From Macrocybe gigantea (lineage: Eukaryota; Basidiomycota; Agaricomycetes; Agaricales; Callistosporiaceae), in assembly GCA_011319805.1 (NCBI GenBank), contig SJRY01000116.1:1-33063 (forward strand): a stretch of 33,063 nucleotides of DNA, written 5' to 3'. Below, piece after piece: positions 22,097-33,063 of the stretch (the stretch's first letter is position 1; every line of letters begins with the position of its first letter). Below the pieces are notes generated by a model. It saw only the letters and a list, made by a program, of their open reading frames with translations. It was not told the origin of the DNA and searched no databases. The translations under genes and the position numbers were made by a program.

Positions 22097-23088
22097 CACG
22101 CCCGCCAGTGACCCACGCTTGGGACCCGGTCGCAGGTCACGGGGAGTCGTGCATAGAACGTAGTGTGGGAGGCACGATTAAAGTCGATTTAGGCTGGAGA
22201 GTGAAGTGATTGGACGTCGTGAGGGATAGCCTGAGGAGTTGAAGTGCTTGCCTTTTTTTTTCTTGTTTCTCTGTGGAGTTAGAAACCGACGTTTCTCCCA
22301 AAATGTTTTATATGCCTGAACTCGAAAGCTGTTCAGTTATTCTTGTAGTGGAATCGGGATGCAGTGAATCAATCACACTTTCAGACGATCCGAAGTGCAA
22401 GGAGAGATGACGAGAACATCTCGACATCATGAGCAATTCTCATGCAGTTGTGTATAGCTGTGCACCGTTCCGAAGTAATCGTGGATTCTTGCATTACAGA
22501 TCTGCTGTTGGGATAATCCAGTTGGATCAGGTGTCGTAGACCCATCATGGATATCCGAGTCATAATCGACACCAGATGATGTGGCTATTGAATGTTGAAT
22601 CATGAAATCTGACGCCTGAGGCCTGATGCATTGATGTGCCAAGGTGACATGTGGATGAATAAAGATGAGGCCAGTGCATATGGAGAAAGTTATTTAGCAT
22701 GAACCTCCGCATTCTACATATAGATTGGGAAGTGCCGAATATGGAAGTTGGGACTGGACCTTCGCGGAAGGAACAATGAGCGGAGTCGATGAATGATCAA
22801 GCTCAAGACCTATGTATCGTGGAACAAATACTTTTGTTCGTTGCATATAGTGAGGCAGCCAGACAGTTATCAACTCATCGTTCCGTATTTACAAACCTTT
22901 ACGAACTCCGAAGAAAGGACAAGCCGAACCAGATTTTGATAAAAGTTCATCACCTGCAGCGTCACGCAACGTCTCACAAAAGGCAGACGAAGATGAGTGA
23001 GAAATTATTGCAGATGTTACGAGTTCTATGGACAGCAGCTCAGCTCGACACCATGTTGAATTTTTTTCCATTCTAGGCCTCTGCGATC

Positions 23089-24647
23089 TCAAAGTCCCAA
23101 TTCGTCAGCGTACGGGAGAGTCTGCACGTCACCGACAGCGACAAACGTGGGCTTGCGCTTGACTAAATCGGAGGCAGCCTATGAAAGCGAGATATAAAAG
23201 AGATGATGAGCAACTGTGAAGCCTTTGCCTGACTTGGCGAGGAAGATCGAACCTTTTGGAATGACGAGGAATTCACAGCATCATAGGCTGCGAATGATGC
23301 GTCAAAGGAAGCTTCCGAACCAGACAAAATCTGTTTCAACAGCAAGTCAGCGCCCATGATGATGGCACTACAGTATCGTCACATGCCTTGGAACCCAAGG
23401 CCAGGACAAGACCGTCCCTGCTGTCGACACCACTCGCAGCGGCGAACTTGGCATTTGCAACGGCCTTCTTGAGATCCTCCGTAGAGATGCCAGCGGCGGC
23501 AGACTTGAGCGCCTGGACGGCGACCTTGCCGGCCTCCTTGACGCCAGCCGCAGTCACGCCTTGCACGAGGAGCCCGATCAAAGAAGCATCAGAATAAGGA
23601 AGGTAAACAGATTTCACGGAAGTTCCTTCAGGAATCGACGTTGAGATGGGCGAAATGCCCTGCGACCAGGGCACGGATGCCTGCGGCGAAAGATGTGAAG
23701 CCAGAGCTGCAAGCGCAGCAGAGGGTGCTCCTGCACTGCCGAAACCGATGAACACGGTCTGCGGTCCGTCATGGCTCTCGACACGTGTTTCTCCACCATG
23801 GTAGGCCGACGCAGCGCTCGTGGAAGCCGACGCGGGCAGCGAGCTGAGAGATGCCTCCACCAGCTGAGCAAGGGCAGCTTGGTCAATGCCTGTGCCAAGG
23901 ACGGCAATGTTGCCTTTCGTGAAGGCGCCCTTGGCAAATGCCTTGACGTCTTCTGCGGTGATGGTGTTGTGGGAGGGTGCGAAGAGCGAGGCACCGAGGC
24001 CTGAGCGGAAGGCAAGCGTGTGGGCGAGTTCGACGGCGCGCGTCGCGGGGTTGGAGATGGCCTGCGCGGTGTCGCCGTCGACCAGAGGCTGGACGTACTC
24101 TTCAAACTCGTGGCGAGTGAATTTGGCGGACGTGATAAAGGAGGAGAGGACATCCACGAAGAAGGACCTTTCCATAAACAGCAATAGAAGTTTTGAATGT
24201 TCAGCACAACAGGGCGAGTCCTGCCCGAAAAACTTTGCATGTCATATAATTGGAACGCGAACTTACTCCTCGCCACGCAAGAACTCGGCGGTCAATGCCA
24301 GATGCTCTCGGGTCAAAGTCGAAGAAAGAACACCTCCATACAGTTCACTCTCGCGAACCGTTCCGATAGCCGACCGTTTTGTGGTGCTCTGGTTGATGAC
24401 ATGGTTATGAGCCTGGCTTTCCGTGCGCAAGGTAAGCACGGACCTTGAAAGCAAAGTTCTTGAGGGCATGAGCTGCTCCTGCTTTCGACTCGTAACGACT
24501 GCCAGCCTTCACGAGGACGGTAACAGAAGACGTTGGTTGTGTCGGCTCCAAGGCGGTGACCTTGACGCCAGCGCTGTCAGCCACGGTGGCAAAGGAGCGC
24601 GCCACGCGCTGGATATTCCGCACACTCGACGCTCTGGCGGCAAGCAT
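23089..24647 (-). CDS. QCR2: Cytochrome bc1 complex core subunit 2 (424 aa)
   Basis: Five exons (24647-24444, 24388-24267, 24167-23387, 23330-23253, 23178-23089) give 425 codons with consistent phases. The N-terminus MLAARASSVRNIQRVARSFA is an Arg-rich mitochondrial presequence. The rest is an M16-type core protein: VTVLVKAGSRYESKAGAAHA, ESELYGGVLSSTLTREHLAL, FFVDVLSSFITSAKFTRHEF and the terminal LPYADELGL typical of fungal QCR2. There is no HxxEH zinc motif, as usual for core 2, which is structural. It sits in complex III of the inner mitochondrial membrane. Intron 3 (23386-23331) starts with GC (AAG|gcatgt) and ends with a good branch site and acceptor, a GC-AG intron; the alternative unspliced frame stops soon after. 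All other introns are GT-AG. The promoter would be within 24648-24969. Confidence 0.93.
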
Positions 24648-24969
24648 CGAAAAATTTTGAAACTTTGCGAGGATTAGAGGAGGGTGAAGAGCTTGGGTTT
24701 GTGTGTCCTCGTTGATTTCGGAGCTGCTGCTGCTTTCCGGATTTGTCCGGCCTCCACTCCCAGTCTGGTCCTCCAAATTACAACCGCGCGGCCTCCACTT
24801 GACCCCGTTTAAATACATCCAGTCTCATTAAATTACCTAGTAACGACCATTAAATATTACTGATAGAGTACTTCTTCCATGACCGAATTAAATATTGCTA
24901 CAGATGTTAAAAGCCGGACGATTCCAAGAAAAAATGCAAGAGTCAGTCTTTCCGTATTCTAGGGCATCT
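24648..24969. other. QCR2 promoter and methyltransferase 3' region
   Basis: No gene is seen. It contains a short direct repeat (attaaatattactgata and attaaatattgctacag near 24850 and 24887). Both flanking genes are on the minus strand, so this should hold the end of one transcript and the promoter of QCR2. Confidence 0.4.
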
Positions 24970-26260
24970 CTATACTCTACGAGCGTAAACGGTGTGGAAG
25001 ACACTGACCAAACCACGAACAGTCTTCAAGTCGTTCAAATACCCTTCTATCAACTCCGTCAATTCTTCTTCACTATGTCCAGCTTCGCGCAGTATTGGCT
25101 TCACCGACTCTGTAAAGCGCCTCTGCCCTGCGCGGAATGCTTTACCGATCGTTTTCCACTCGGGCTCCCTTCTCCAAGGCCCAATTGGCATGTAAAAAAC
25201 GTTAGGTGTGACTTCCGAGAAGTGCTCCGAGTTTTGAAGCCAGCGATAGACGTCATGGGTGACTGGACGAATGCCACGACAGGTTGCCAACGCGTTGTTG
25301 AGGACATCAAAGAACCGACAGCTGCGTGGAACCTGCTCTCGAGGATCTGGTCGAGGATCGATGCGCAGGTTGGGATGGAACGCTGCACTGAGGCTCCATT
25401 CTCCGGAAAGAAAGAGGCCGCCCGGCCTTAGGACACGAGCTACCTCCTCTAGGACGGCAGGATAGCTACGGACCTGACAGTTTGAGGTGAGCGCATTACA
25501 GGCCAGGTGTGCGCGCTTTGATCGGCGGAGAACATACTCACCGCCATCGATACGCTCCGTGCATGCACGATATCGATGGTCGCATCCTGCCACCGATACG
25601 GCTCGTTAACGTCTTGCAGTTCGAACTGTACATTTCTCGGCGGATATCTCGTCGCGATGGGCACTTGATGGAAGGATGGAATTATGCGACCACGACGATT
25701 ACCCTGTGGTGGTCCATGGGGGGGATGGCAGAATACTTACCGATGTCAAGACCTCTGAAATGCACGTGCGGGAAATCGTGCGCCATGTCCAGAACCCTAA
25801 TCAATGAAGGGCAGGTGAGAATACAGAAGAGAAGCTCTGGAAAGCGCCTGTACCATTTCCCAGTGCCAGTGCACAAGTCCAATACAATTTTGTGCCGTCC
25901 AGGTTCTGGAGCCAGCACGTTGGGAACTGGGCCAACGTAATTAGCACCGATCAATCGGTTAAGTGCAATGTGCGTAACGTTGAGTCTCTGTGTTGTCAAC
26001 GTTGTCAATGAATGGCCGTGAATGGGCAATGGTGCCGAGACAAATCGCCCTTTTTACCTGTTGCTCTGGGCCATCAACCGGCAAGGGATACGGAGACGTG
26101 GAATGGGAGTGAAACAGCCTGCCGTCGCGTTCCGAGAAATATGTGGGGAAGTCGTTCGCCTCTAGTTCAACGAGAAGGGACGAGTCGTCCGGGGTTGTCC
26201 AGCTATGAGCCGGGCCTCATCGTCGCCATCAGAGGCATAATCAGGGTTTTCGGGAGGCAT
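24970..26260 (-). CDS. SAM-dependent methyltransferase (class I), probable N-terminal frame break
   Basis: Exons 25987-25854, 25796-25741, 25663-25542 and 25473-24970 join cleanly, preceded by an exon ending at 26058. The Rossmann motif I is IVLDLCTGTGKWVLDMA, with the acidic end of strand 2 at FRGLDIVP. Motif IV-like DIVHARSV and post-motif ARVLRPGGLFLSGEW follow. This pattern matches fungal methyltransferases of the LaeA/velvet-associated or TAM type, acting on an unknown small molecule or protein. The exon 1 end (FSERDGRLFHSHSTSPYPLP, VDGPEQQ) is also typical of the family. The likely start ATG at 26260 (MPPENPDYASDGDDEARL) is one base out of frame with that segment: 203 nt instead of 204. 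So one base seems missing around 26165-26210, or the start differs. Confidence 0.7.
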
Positions 26261-27150
26261 TGGAAAAATAAGGGCAAAAAATAAATGTTAAAAAAAAGAG
26301 TGGATCGACTCTACTAGATGCCTGCAGAACAGCGGACGAGAGGAAGCAGAGGAGGGAGGATTGCTGTGGAACGGAGACGTCGTCTGAATGAACGCAGAGA
26401 GCTGTTTCGCCGAGTCCGTACTTATACATGTCCGTAAATTGAAACAAGAAAGCGGACTTTGTTTTCTTTCTGTTGTTCAACTCCTGAAGTGCAAAAATTA
26501 ACACGACAACGTGCTGTTCGCCCACTTCTGGCATAAGAGAAGAGGGCGCACAGCACAGTTCGGTCAACCACAGCACTCCCACGAGCTGGTGGTTACCCCA
26601 AAGAGCCTAGACGGAGCCAATGACGTTGGTGATCCACATCATTTAGATATGCGGAACAGCCGGGCAGACCAAAATATTCTTTGCAGTAGACGTCCGTCCA
26701 GGAAGGTAATCGAGAGATACAGCAGTTGGATCCAATATCAGGTCCGTAGTTCCTGTGATATCAGGACCATGTAAATATCCACAAGAAATATAGACAGTCC
26801 ATACGGAACGGCATGAAATATGACAACTTGAGTTCATTCGGGCGCCTTGAATCGGCGCGATAAGGTTTGAGAATTGAGTTTGTTCTCCCGATTTCGGCGT
26901 CGCCGAAAACTTAACTTGTCACGGTCGCGGCATCGATAACGAGTCACGTGTCCGTGATGCTGACTCATGCTGACTTGCCCACGCTCGGGTCTTCCAATCG
27001 CGACACTTTCTGCACTGCACGTCGACCTTGCATGGCAGCTATCAGGAGTCATACAGCGTTCACATCGTCCGAACAATAGCGTGCATTTCAAGCGGGATAT
27101 AAGCCCTGTTTGCATGCTTTCTCACATTAAAAGCATCCAGGACGTTCGAC
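26261..27150. other. Divergent promoter region between methyltransferase and Pol lambda
   Basis: No coding signal is convincing. The region lies between two divergently transcribed genes and contains a tgactca motif near 26962 and a TCACGTG E-box-like site (about 26943-26949). These could be regulatory. Nothing else is recognised. Confidence 0.35.
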
Positions 27151-30100
27151 ATGGATGCCGACTCATTTTTCCTCGAACAAGACAGGCGGATGGGCCTGCC
27201 GAGTGACGACTTTGAGCATATAGAAGGTATTGTAGCCATGTCCAGGTGATTTTTTTTCTCGTGTCTGTCAATTCCGAAGAAGCAACAACCGATGCAAATC
27301 CAGTGAACGGCTTGGCGGCATTTTGACAAACCCCGCAGCGCAGCCAACGCATGTATTACCCACCAACACAACGGTGTCTGCAGACAGCGCTCCATTACAG
27401 CCCTGTTCCCATGAGTCTGCTGCGCCAAAGTCGGACATTGCACCTCATATGGCTGAAACATCCTCAAGCCATTCCTTACCCGCCTCGGGTCCCAAGACGG
27501 CTGAACTTCAACAACATGAGCATTATGAAAGTATCGCCCCCGCAGTTGATTCTTCGCCCGCAATATTAAACCGCATTGCCGGCGCGTCGCGGAGCTTCAA
27601 TGAGTATGCCATTCACTTCCATCCATCAGCTTCTTTGCGCGAATCCTTTCCTGATAATCTGTCAGACCATGTCGTTCGCCCGCTGGAGGGCAGTGTAATC
27701 TGATCATATCCCACTTGATCAATAGTCCACCGAGCTCACTTTCTGTTTCACCACCGAAAGTCGGATGCTCTCTCCATCCTGATTTGTCCCATGATCTAAT
27801 GTTTCAAGAACAGCCCCAAACTCACCTACCTCAGAGTGACATGAATGAGCCCGCACCAACGGATCAAATGGTCGCCGTGTCACCTGGGAATATCATGGAA
27901 GAACCCGCCACATCAATCGAGGAGATCAGTTCGTGAGTTCATTCAGTAAGGGCGCACCCAGCCTCTCCGTGACACCTTTTCGGCCTAAAAGGTTTACGCC
28001 AACTCCGAGGAAGGAAAAAAGACCAACAGACACCCTTCAGGCTTCCCGCGAAGGGTCAGACGACCAATCCACCGCCCAGGCTAAAGGTCTTCTATCTCCG
28101 AAAAAGCGAAGAATTTCTGTCTCAAAACCGACAAAGACCGTGATTGTCATTCCGGACCGGGACGACCCACCTACTTCGCCTATCGAAGACCCAGACTCTT
28201 CATTTACATCGGCAGCCATAGAAGGCGCAGACAGTCGCGCTGTGACATCCCTGAAGGCAGCGCCTAGCAAGCTATATCTGCAGGTGAAGGAGCGTGTCGC
28301 CACGCACGCGGCGTCAAAAGGAAAAGTAAAGCCAGTAAAACTAGCTCCTGGTGCACGTCAGGTTGCGCCGATCACCCTCAAGGATGTTTCTACTATCGAC
28401 CCGTCTTCTTCTCCCGTGTCTCATCATTCGCGATCGTCTCCGCCTACTACGGCGAATGCTTCTGCCAACACCAAAGCTAAGATGCGAGTGAAGGCTGAGA
28501 AGTCAAACAATAAGCTTGCAAAAGGAAAGCAGAAGGAAGAACAGAAGCTCACACCGATGGAATATGCCCAAAGGGCCAGGGAGTGCCCGGTCTCTGGTAA
28601 TGGGTCGAAACAGACGTCTATGGTCAAATTTCTTGATGGGTTAAACATATTCTACGTTGGCGGCGACCTCCATTTTGCTTCTCAACGAACTCGTGGCAGA
28701 ATGGACATCGTAAGTCCGATGTCTCTTCGTTTTATTTTCGACTCTGACTGTCTGTTAGATTGTAAAATACGGCGGCAACCTGCTTCCAACCTACGATGCT
28801 GTTCTAACTACTCATATCGTCACTGACGCTGGTGCTCGGCCTACCCTGCGAGCCCTAGGTTTGAAGAAGCTGAGTGACATACCCGACCACATTCCCACTG
28901 TGAAGTGGAGCTGGGTGATTTCTGGCATTGGTCGATCGCCCTCCCTTAGCAAGGATGGGCTGAAAGTTCAAATGGATCAAACGTGGATGCACACTGCCTT
29001 TGTTCAACGTATTGATGCTGGCGTTGAACCTGCGCCATCCAGCAAAGGGAAAAACAAAGTTGCCGAGTCGGCGGACATCAGCGACATATCGTACGTCATT
29101 CTTTACGTTCGATGTTGGAGCGTGGGTCCCGACTGAAATGACGGATGCTTTACTTGGCCAACAACTAAAGAATGTTCACACAAGACAAGGACAAAAGTGG
29201 AGACCATGTCAAGGTTTTCTATGATTCGGAAGACGACGATGAACGGAACAGCCAAACTAGCACATCCGCGCAGCCGCGCTATCCTCAACAACCCCGAGAA
29301 TTCCCGCCCACAACGAATTCTGCAGGTGCCCCAAAATCTCGGGCTCATGATCCTCTTTCTGTCTTTTACCCCCAGGCTCGCGCTCAGCTGGATCAAAAGG
29401 TTGGTGATATTTCGCTGGTATATCTGCGAGGCAATGAAGAACTGGTTTCTAAGGGATCCCGCCATGGCGAAGCTGAAGATTCAGACACGTCTTCTGACGA
29501 CGAAATCCAAGATCCGCTTCCCCGAAAGTCCCAACCCAAAAGAGTGCGGTTTTCCACGGAAATGAATGCAGTTACAAGTATTTGTGCTGAGCTGACCTCG
29601 CAGGGATGGACGTGCGACTCGAAGGAACCACAAGCTATTCGAGTTCCAAATCAAGATATCATTAACAAGGTGATGGTCTTCTTTTTGCCTGGCGCCGAAC
29701 GCAACTGATGTGACAGCTGCACAGCTGGAAGAACTCAAGACTCTCCACCAGGCGAAGCCCAGTGATGACGACCGCTGGCGAGTTTTTAGCTACACAAAAT
29801 GTGAGCAAATTTCGGATTACGGATAGCAAATCGTCGCTCAAGATCTTTGATAGGCATACGTGCACTGAGAAATTACCCTAAACGCATAGAATCATTCGCC
29901 GAAGCTCGGGCTATCCGCGGTGTAGGCGACAAAACGGCGGCCAAGGTAAACAGACCGCTGGTCAGCCTGCCTATAGTCCTGAAGCCACTTTTGTTAGATT
30001 ATGGAAATCCTTGAAACCGGGAATTTGCGTCGTATTGATTATGAGAACACCGAGGACGTCAAGGTTACACGGCTTTTTAATGGCATCTATGGCGTCGGTA

Positions 30101-31255
30101 AGTACTGTGTTGTAATGCGTTCGCCAAAGTTCGACAGTTCTTGTCTCAGGTCAATCAACGGCCTACAAATGGTATACTGCAGGCTGTCGGACACTTCAGG
30201 ATATACTCGATGGCAAAAACGGCGTGACTTTGAGCGCTGCGCAAGAAATTGGAATTCGCTATTATGAAGGTCGCACAAATGAAGCGTTCTCTAACGTTTG
30301 GATTTTCTAATTGTAAGATCCAGATATCAATGATCGTATGCCTAGAGAAGAAGCCAAAATGATTTTTGATCTCGTCAAGCCCATAGGTAGCAGGTTTTGC
30401 ACATTTCGATGACATCAAAATTTCTAACCAGCCATTCCAGCACTCAGCATTGATTCACAGCTTTTCATTGACATCATGGGAAGTTACCGCAGGTGCTTCC
30501 TAGTCACTGCCCCGTTTTGTCTTTTGTATCCTGATCGGCCTTGTCAGAGGGAAGGCGGACTGCGGTGACATTGACATCCTGATTACACGCCCTACGGACG
30601 ATGGGCGCACTCATTTAGGTACTTAATGGTTTTGAGGCATGTCGACATTTTTGAACAATCAACCCTGTGCAGGCATTCTTCCGCGACTTCTCAACACCCT
30701 ACATGCGGCCGGCATACTTACCGAGGATCTTGCTGTCCCGGAAGATTTCAATGAATTGGAGGCTGTATACAGAGGTCTCTGTCATGTCCCGAGGTCCGGA
30801 TCGCGACGAAGGCGCATCGACTTTCTGACTGTGCCTTGGAAATCTAGAGGTGCTGCGCTCTTATACTACACCGTGAGGCGTGCTTTACTTCCTGCACAAT
30901 GGGATCAACCTATTTATCTTCTATCTCCGTGGGCAGGGTGACGATATAGTGCGGCCCTTGGTCCATTAATATTTCATTTCATGAATTAAGCATGTTCCCT
31001 GCAGTTTAACCGCGCCATCCGACTGAAGGCAGATTCTATGGGATTTCGTTGAATCAACGGGGTCTTTTTGCAGGGATCATCCGAGATCCTCGAGATCGCC
31101 GGGTGAAACTCAACTCAGGTAAGGTTCAGTTATGGACCGGCGATACAGAGGCTAGCCTCCGTCTAGGCAACCTAGTGGCGTCCGAAACAGAAGAAGAAAT
31201 CTTCAAAATTTTGAATGTACCCTGGCAGGAACCGCATGAGCGTGTACGAAGATAA
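27151..31255 (+). CDS. POL4: DNA polymerase lambda / Pol4 (family X), one frame break near the 3' end
   Basis: A multi-exon gene. The N-terminus has Ser/Pro-rich disorder with basic clusters. A BRCT domain follows (KFLDGLNIFYVGGDLHF, IVKYGGNLLPTYDAVLTTHI, VKWSWVISGIG). Later exons (29725-29800, 29854-29945, 29998-30097 and on) hold the lyase/helix-hairpin-helix part: ARAIRGVGDKTAAKI and NGIYGVGQSTAYKWYTAGCR. The palm follows with GSYRRGKADCGDIDIL (two catalytic Asp, ~30475-30575), the third Asp in RRRIDFLTVPW (~30815), and YYTG where mammalian Pol lambda has YFTG. The end is LNSGNLVASETEEEIF...VPWQEP. Family X polymerases fill gaps in base-excision repair and end joining. Near 31044-31047 the frame shifts by one base (GGATTT|CGTTG, expected one more T). 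Introns in the N-terminal 27180-27930 are uncertain; 27871-27929 is a likely one. Confidence 0.88.
31040..31052 (+). other. Single-base frame break in the polymerase C-terminal exon
   Basis: The frame from the left reads ...ADSMGF and hits TGA. The frame one base off reads SLNQRGLFAGIIRDPRDRRV and continues correctly to the end of the protein. A T-run of three where four are needed explains it. Confidence 0.65.
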
Positions 31256-33011
31256 CCGACTTGAACAGCACGATTTCGAATTAGAATGACCGATTGTACT
31301 CTCGGATACATACTGTAGGATCAATAAATTATGGGTATTTACGCCGCCAACTGGTGGAAGAAGAGAGTATGGTATGTTCGTCTGATACCCAAATGAATCG
31401 GTCATCGTCGTCTTAAAGTATATGCGCTTAACACCGGTCGCATACACGCCCTTCGACAATGCCTTGCGTTCATCGGGTCGGACTAGTATTTGGTTAGCGT
31501 CGATGCTAACGTCAACTCTGAAAGTCTCCAGCTCGCTGTCATTTGACTCTGGAGTCAAACTGTCGACATATGCCTTGCGCAGACTCAGAAGGAGTCGCGA
31601 ATCATGATGCCCATGGCAGCGTGAAAAAGGCTTGATTTTTGGTGAGCGATCAGATTGATGCGCACGAGTCCGAAAGGCTGTGCTGCAACTTACCTGTAAC
31701 CGAACCAAGGGATTTTCGTCTTGTTCTGTAGTACTTCGTTCAGGACTAATCGCAGGTAAAACAAAGGATTTACGACGTACCGCTACCATAAGGTTGTTGA
31801 AGATGAGGATGCAGGTAATTCTGTGTATATCGTGAAATGCAGATGCGAAAGGATCATGGTGATAGTCCATACCCGAAGAAATAAAGGATGTTATCCCTGA
31901 TAAGCGTGGAATACAACGAAAAGGGATTTCCGCGTCGAGCATCATTGACGATTGTTTCCAGTGACTTGAACGCAGCCCACAAAAAGAGAATGAATTCAAA
32001 AATTGCCGCTTTGTTGTTTTACGGGTTATCGGCGGATGTCCTCCTGGCAAGAGGAATGGATCATACCTGGGACCCATTGCATCCACTCGATTCCTACGTG
32101 TATGGACGGACAGCCAGGCAGGGCAGTTGTAAAGCGTGAGCGATGACGGCAGCACGGTGCATGGCGTTGTAGACGAGAACGAACATGAACCCTGCTATCG
32201 AGAGGGTAAAAAGGAAGGCATTTATGAGCGCCACCTAAGTGCGTCATCGTCAATTTTTAACTCGAACAGCGATCGGATGGGAAAGATACGAACCCTCTTT
32301 GAACATTTCCAGATAGCGTAAATTCGAAGTTGCATCACGATCTCTATGGACCAGAGACTGATGCCGCCGACAATGCGGATGATAGAATCCATCGCGAGGC
32401 ATCTGACATGAAAGATCGTCAATATGAGCCAATTGTACTATTCGGCCTCGGCGCACTTACACTTTCTTGGACGTAATACCGGGTCGAGCGAAAAGATGGA
32501 TCTGAGTCACGTCAAACATCAAGAGGGCAATGCTGTAGTATCGTATCTGGAGTGTTTGGTTAGTATTGAGCTTTGAGTTGGCATTGGTAGAACGTCCAAC
32601 TCACCCAGAAGAACATGAATTTTCCGAAACTGGGTCGCTGAGGCTGGCGCATGGCATTGGTGAGAAGAGCCGTCTTGGGTACCTTGTAATAAACCCGACA
32701 TTACCCATATATATTTACCTGGGACGATGAATGAGGTTCGAGACTACATGACTCTCACCGAGATGGCGTACCTCGTCTTCCAGCGTCAGGACTGCAAAAT
32801 CTTAGTGACGACACAGGTTATGTGAGAACAATTCAGTCATACAGTAGTCATGAGAATCCAGGTGAGCCCGGGTACTTTCAAGGCACAAATTCAACCCCAG
32901 ACGCGACAGACATGAATGAACGCTTACAACAAGCCACGCAGATATGATGTTGCCTTTGTAAAGTTTCACGAAATCGGGAGTGGCATTTGCGAGGATCGTG
33001 AATCCGCTCAT
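31172..33011 (-). CDS. DUF6533-type fungal membrane protein, one frame break
   Basis: A multi-exon minus-strand gene. Landmarks in order: MSGFTILANATPDFVKLYKG at the start; LTLEDEVRHL (~32770-32805); PSFGKFMFFW then IRYYSIALLMFDVTQIHLF (~32480-32630); EIVMQLRIYAIWKCSKR (~32300-32345); FLFTLSIAGFMFVLVYNAMH (~32155-32220); IEWMQWVP; a segment ending LYFFGITCILIFNNLMVA (~31790-31990); and KIPWFGYS. This succession of hydrophobic segments with LxxEV near the start and FNNLMV near the end is the DUF6533 family, common in mushrooms and of unknown function. Near 31598-31602 one base seems missing (FHAAMGIM in one frame, SRLLLSLRKAYVDS in the next). The C-terminus is uncertain; the open frame runs to 31172 and overlaps the polymerase gene's last codons on the other strand. 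Exon edges in the first third are approximate. Confidence 0.65.
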
Positions 33012-33063
33012 TGCGGCCGGGGTGATATGAGAGGATGAACGGGTGGGGGGGAAAGGGAATTCG

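Larger units (their letters stand above)
21202..23088. other. 1.9-kb spacer with no supported gene
   Basis: It follows the nuclease gene and precedes the 3' end of QCR2. Contents: a TTA microsatellite, a GC-rich block (21300-22200) with a GGTGGAG minisatellite and tandem TGAGTCA motifs, then a more AT-rich part (22240-23080). A long minus-strand frame (21148-21957) overlaps the end of the nuclease gene, but it has no domain and odd composition, so I do not call it. Confidence 0.4.

Noticed and set aside
22789..23076. 95-codon plus-strand frame before the QCR2 3' end
   Set aside because: It has no family resemblance and no splice structure, and it lies directly opposite the 3' side of QCR2.

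Overview
The window looks like nuclear DNA of a basidiomycete fungus, probably a mushroom-forming Agaricomycete. Genes sit on both strands and are cut by many short introns of about 50-70 bases with GT..AG ends and CTRAC/CTGAC-like branch sites. The families fit too: an Akr1-type ankyrin-DHHC acyltransferase, QCR2, DNA polymerase lambda/Pol4, a DUF6533 membrane protein, an Ndc10/Crypton-like tyrosine recombinase and an XPG-type PIN nuclease. I see no rRNA, tRNA or CRISPR.

Layout. Positions 1-2764 hold nothing I recognise. 2765-4167 (+) is an intact four-exon kinase-like gene whose catalytic residues are replaced (predicted pseudokinase), followed at about 4773-4870 by a decayed copy of its second exon. 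6000-8764 (+) is AKR1 (743 aa). 9426-11930 (+) is a TPR/F-box/leucine-rich-repeat-like protein with one frame break. 12254-13488 (-) encodes a secreted protein made of ~95-residue tandem repeats rich in dibasic sites, a candidate Kex2-processed repeat precursor. 14409-14819 (-) is a small protein of unknown function.

The centre, 15028-21201 (+), holds two head-to-tail genes only 54 bases apart. The first is a 16-exon, 1090-aa tyrosine recombinase with a GCR1_C-like DNA-binding domain. The second is a Rad2/XPG-family nuclease (557 aa as spliced here) with two C-terminal SUMO-interaction-like motifs. A consensus GTAAGT donor near the end of the first gene and an acceptor just upstream of the second would join them in frame. 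This pair is the best candidate for an undescribed system: a Crypton-like mobile element, or a domesticated module, carrying its own structure-specific nuclease.

The right third is mostly housekeeping: QCR2 (23089-24647, -), a SAM-dependent methyltransferase (24970-26260, -), DNA polymerase lambda (27151-31255, +) and a DUF6533 membrane protein (31172-33011, -). Four otherwise conserved genes each carry one apparent single-base deletion. This suggests residual assembly indels rather than four independent gene deaths.

All exon boundaries were worked out by hand from reading frame, splice signals and family resemblance remembered without a database. Names for AKR1, QCR2 and Pol lambda are firm; the other functional statements are family-level inference.
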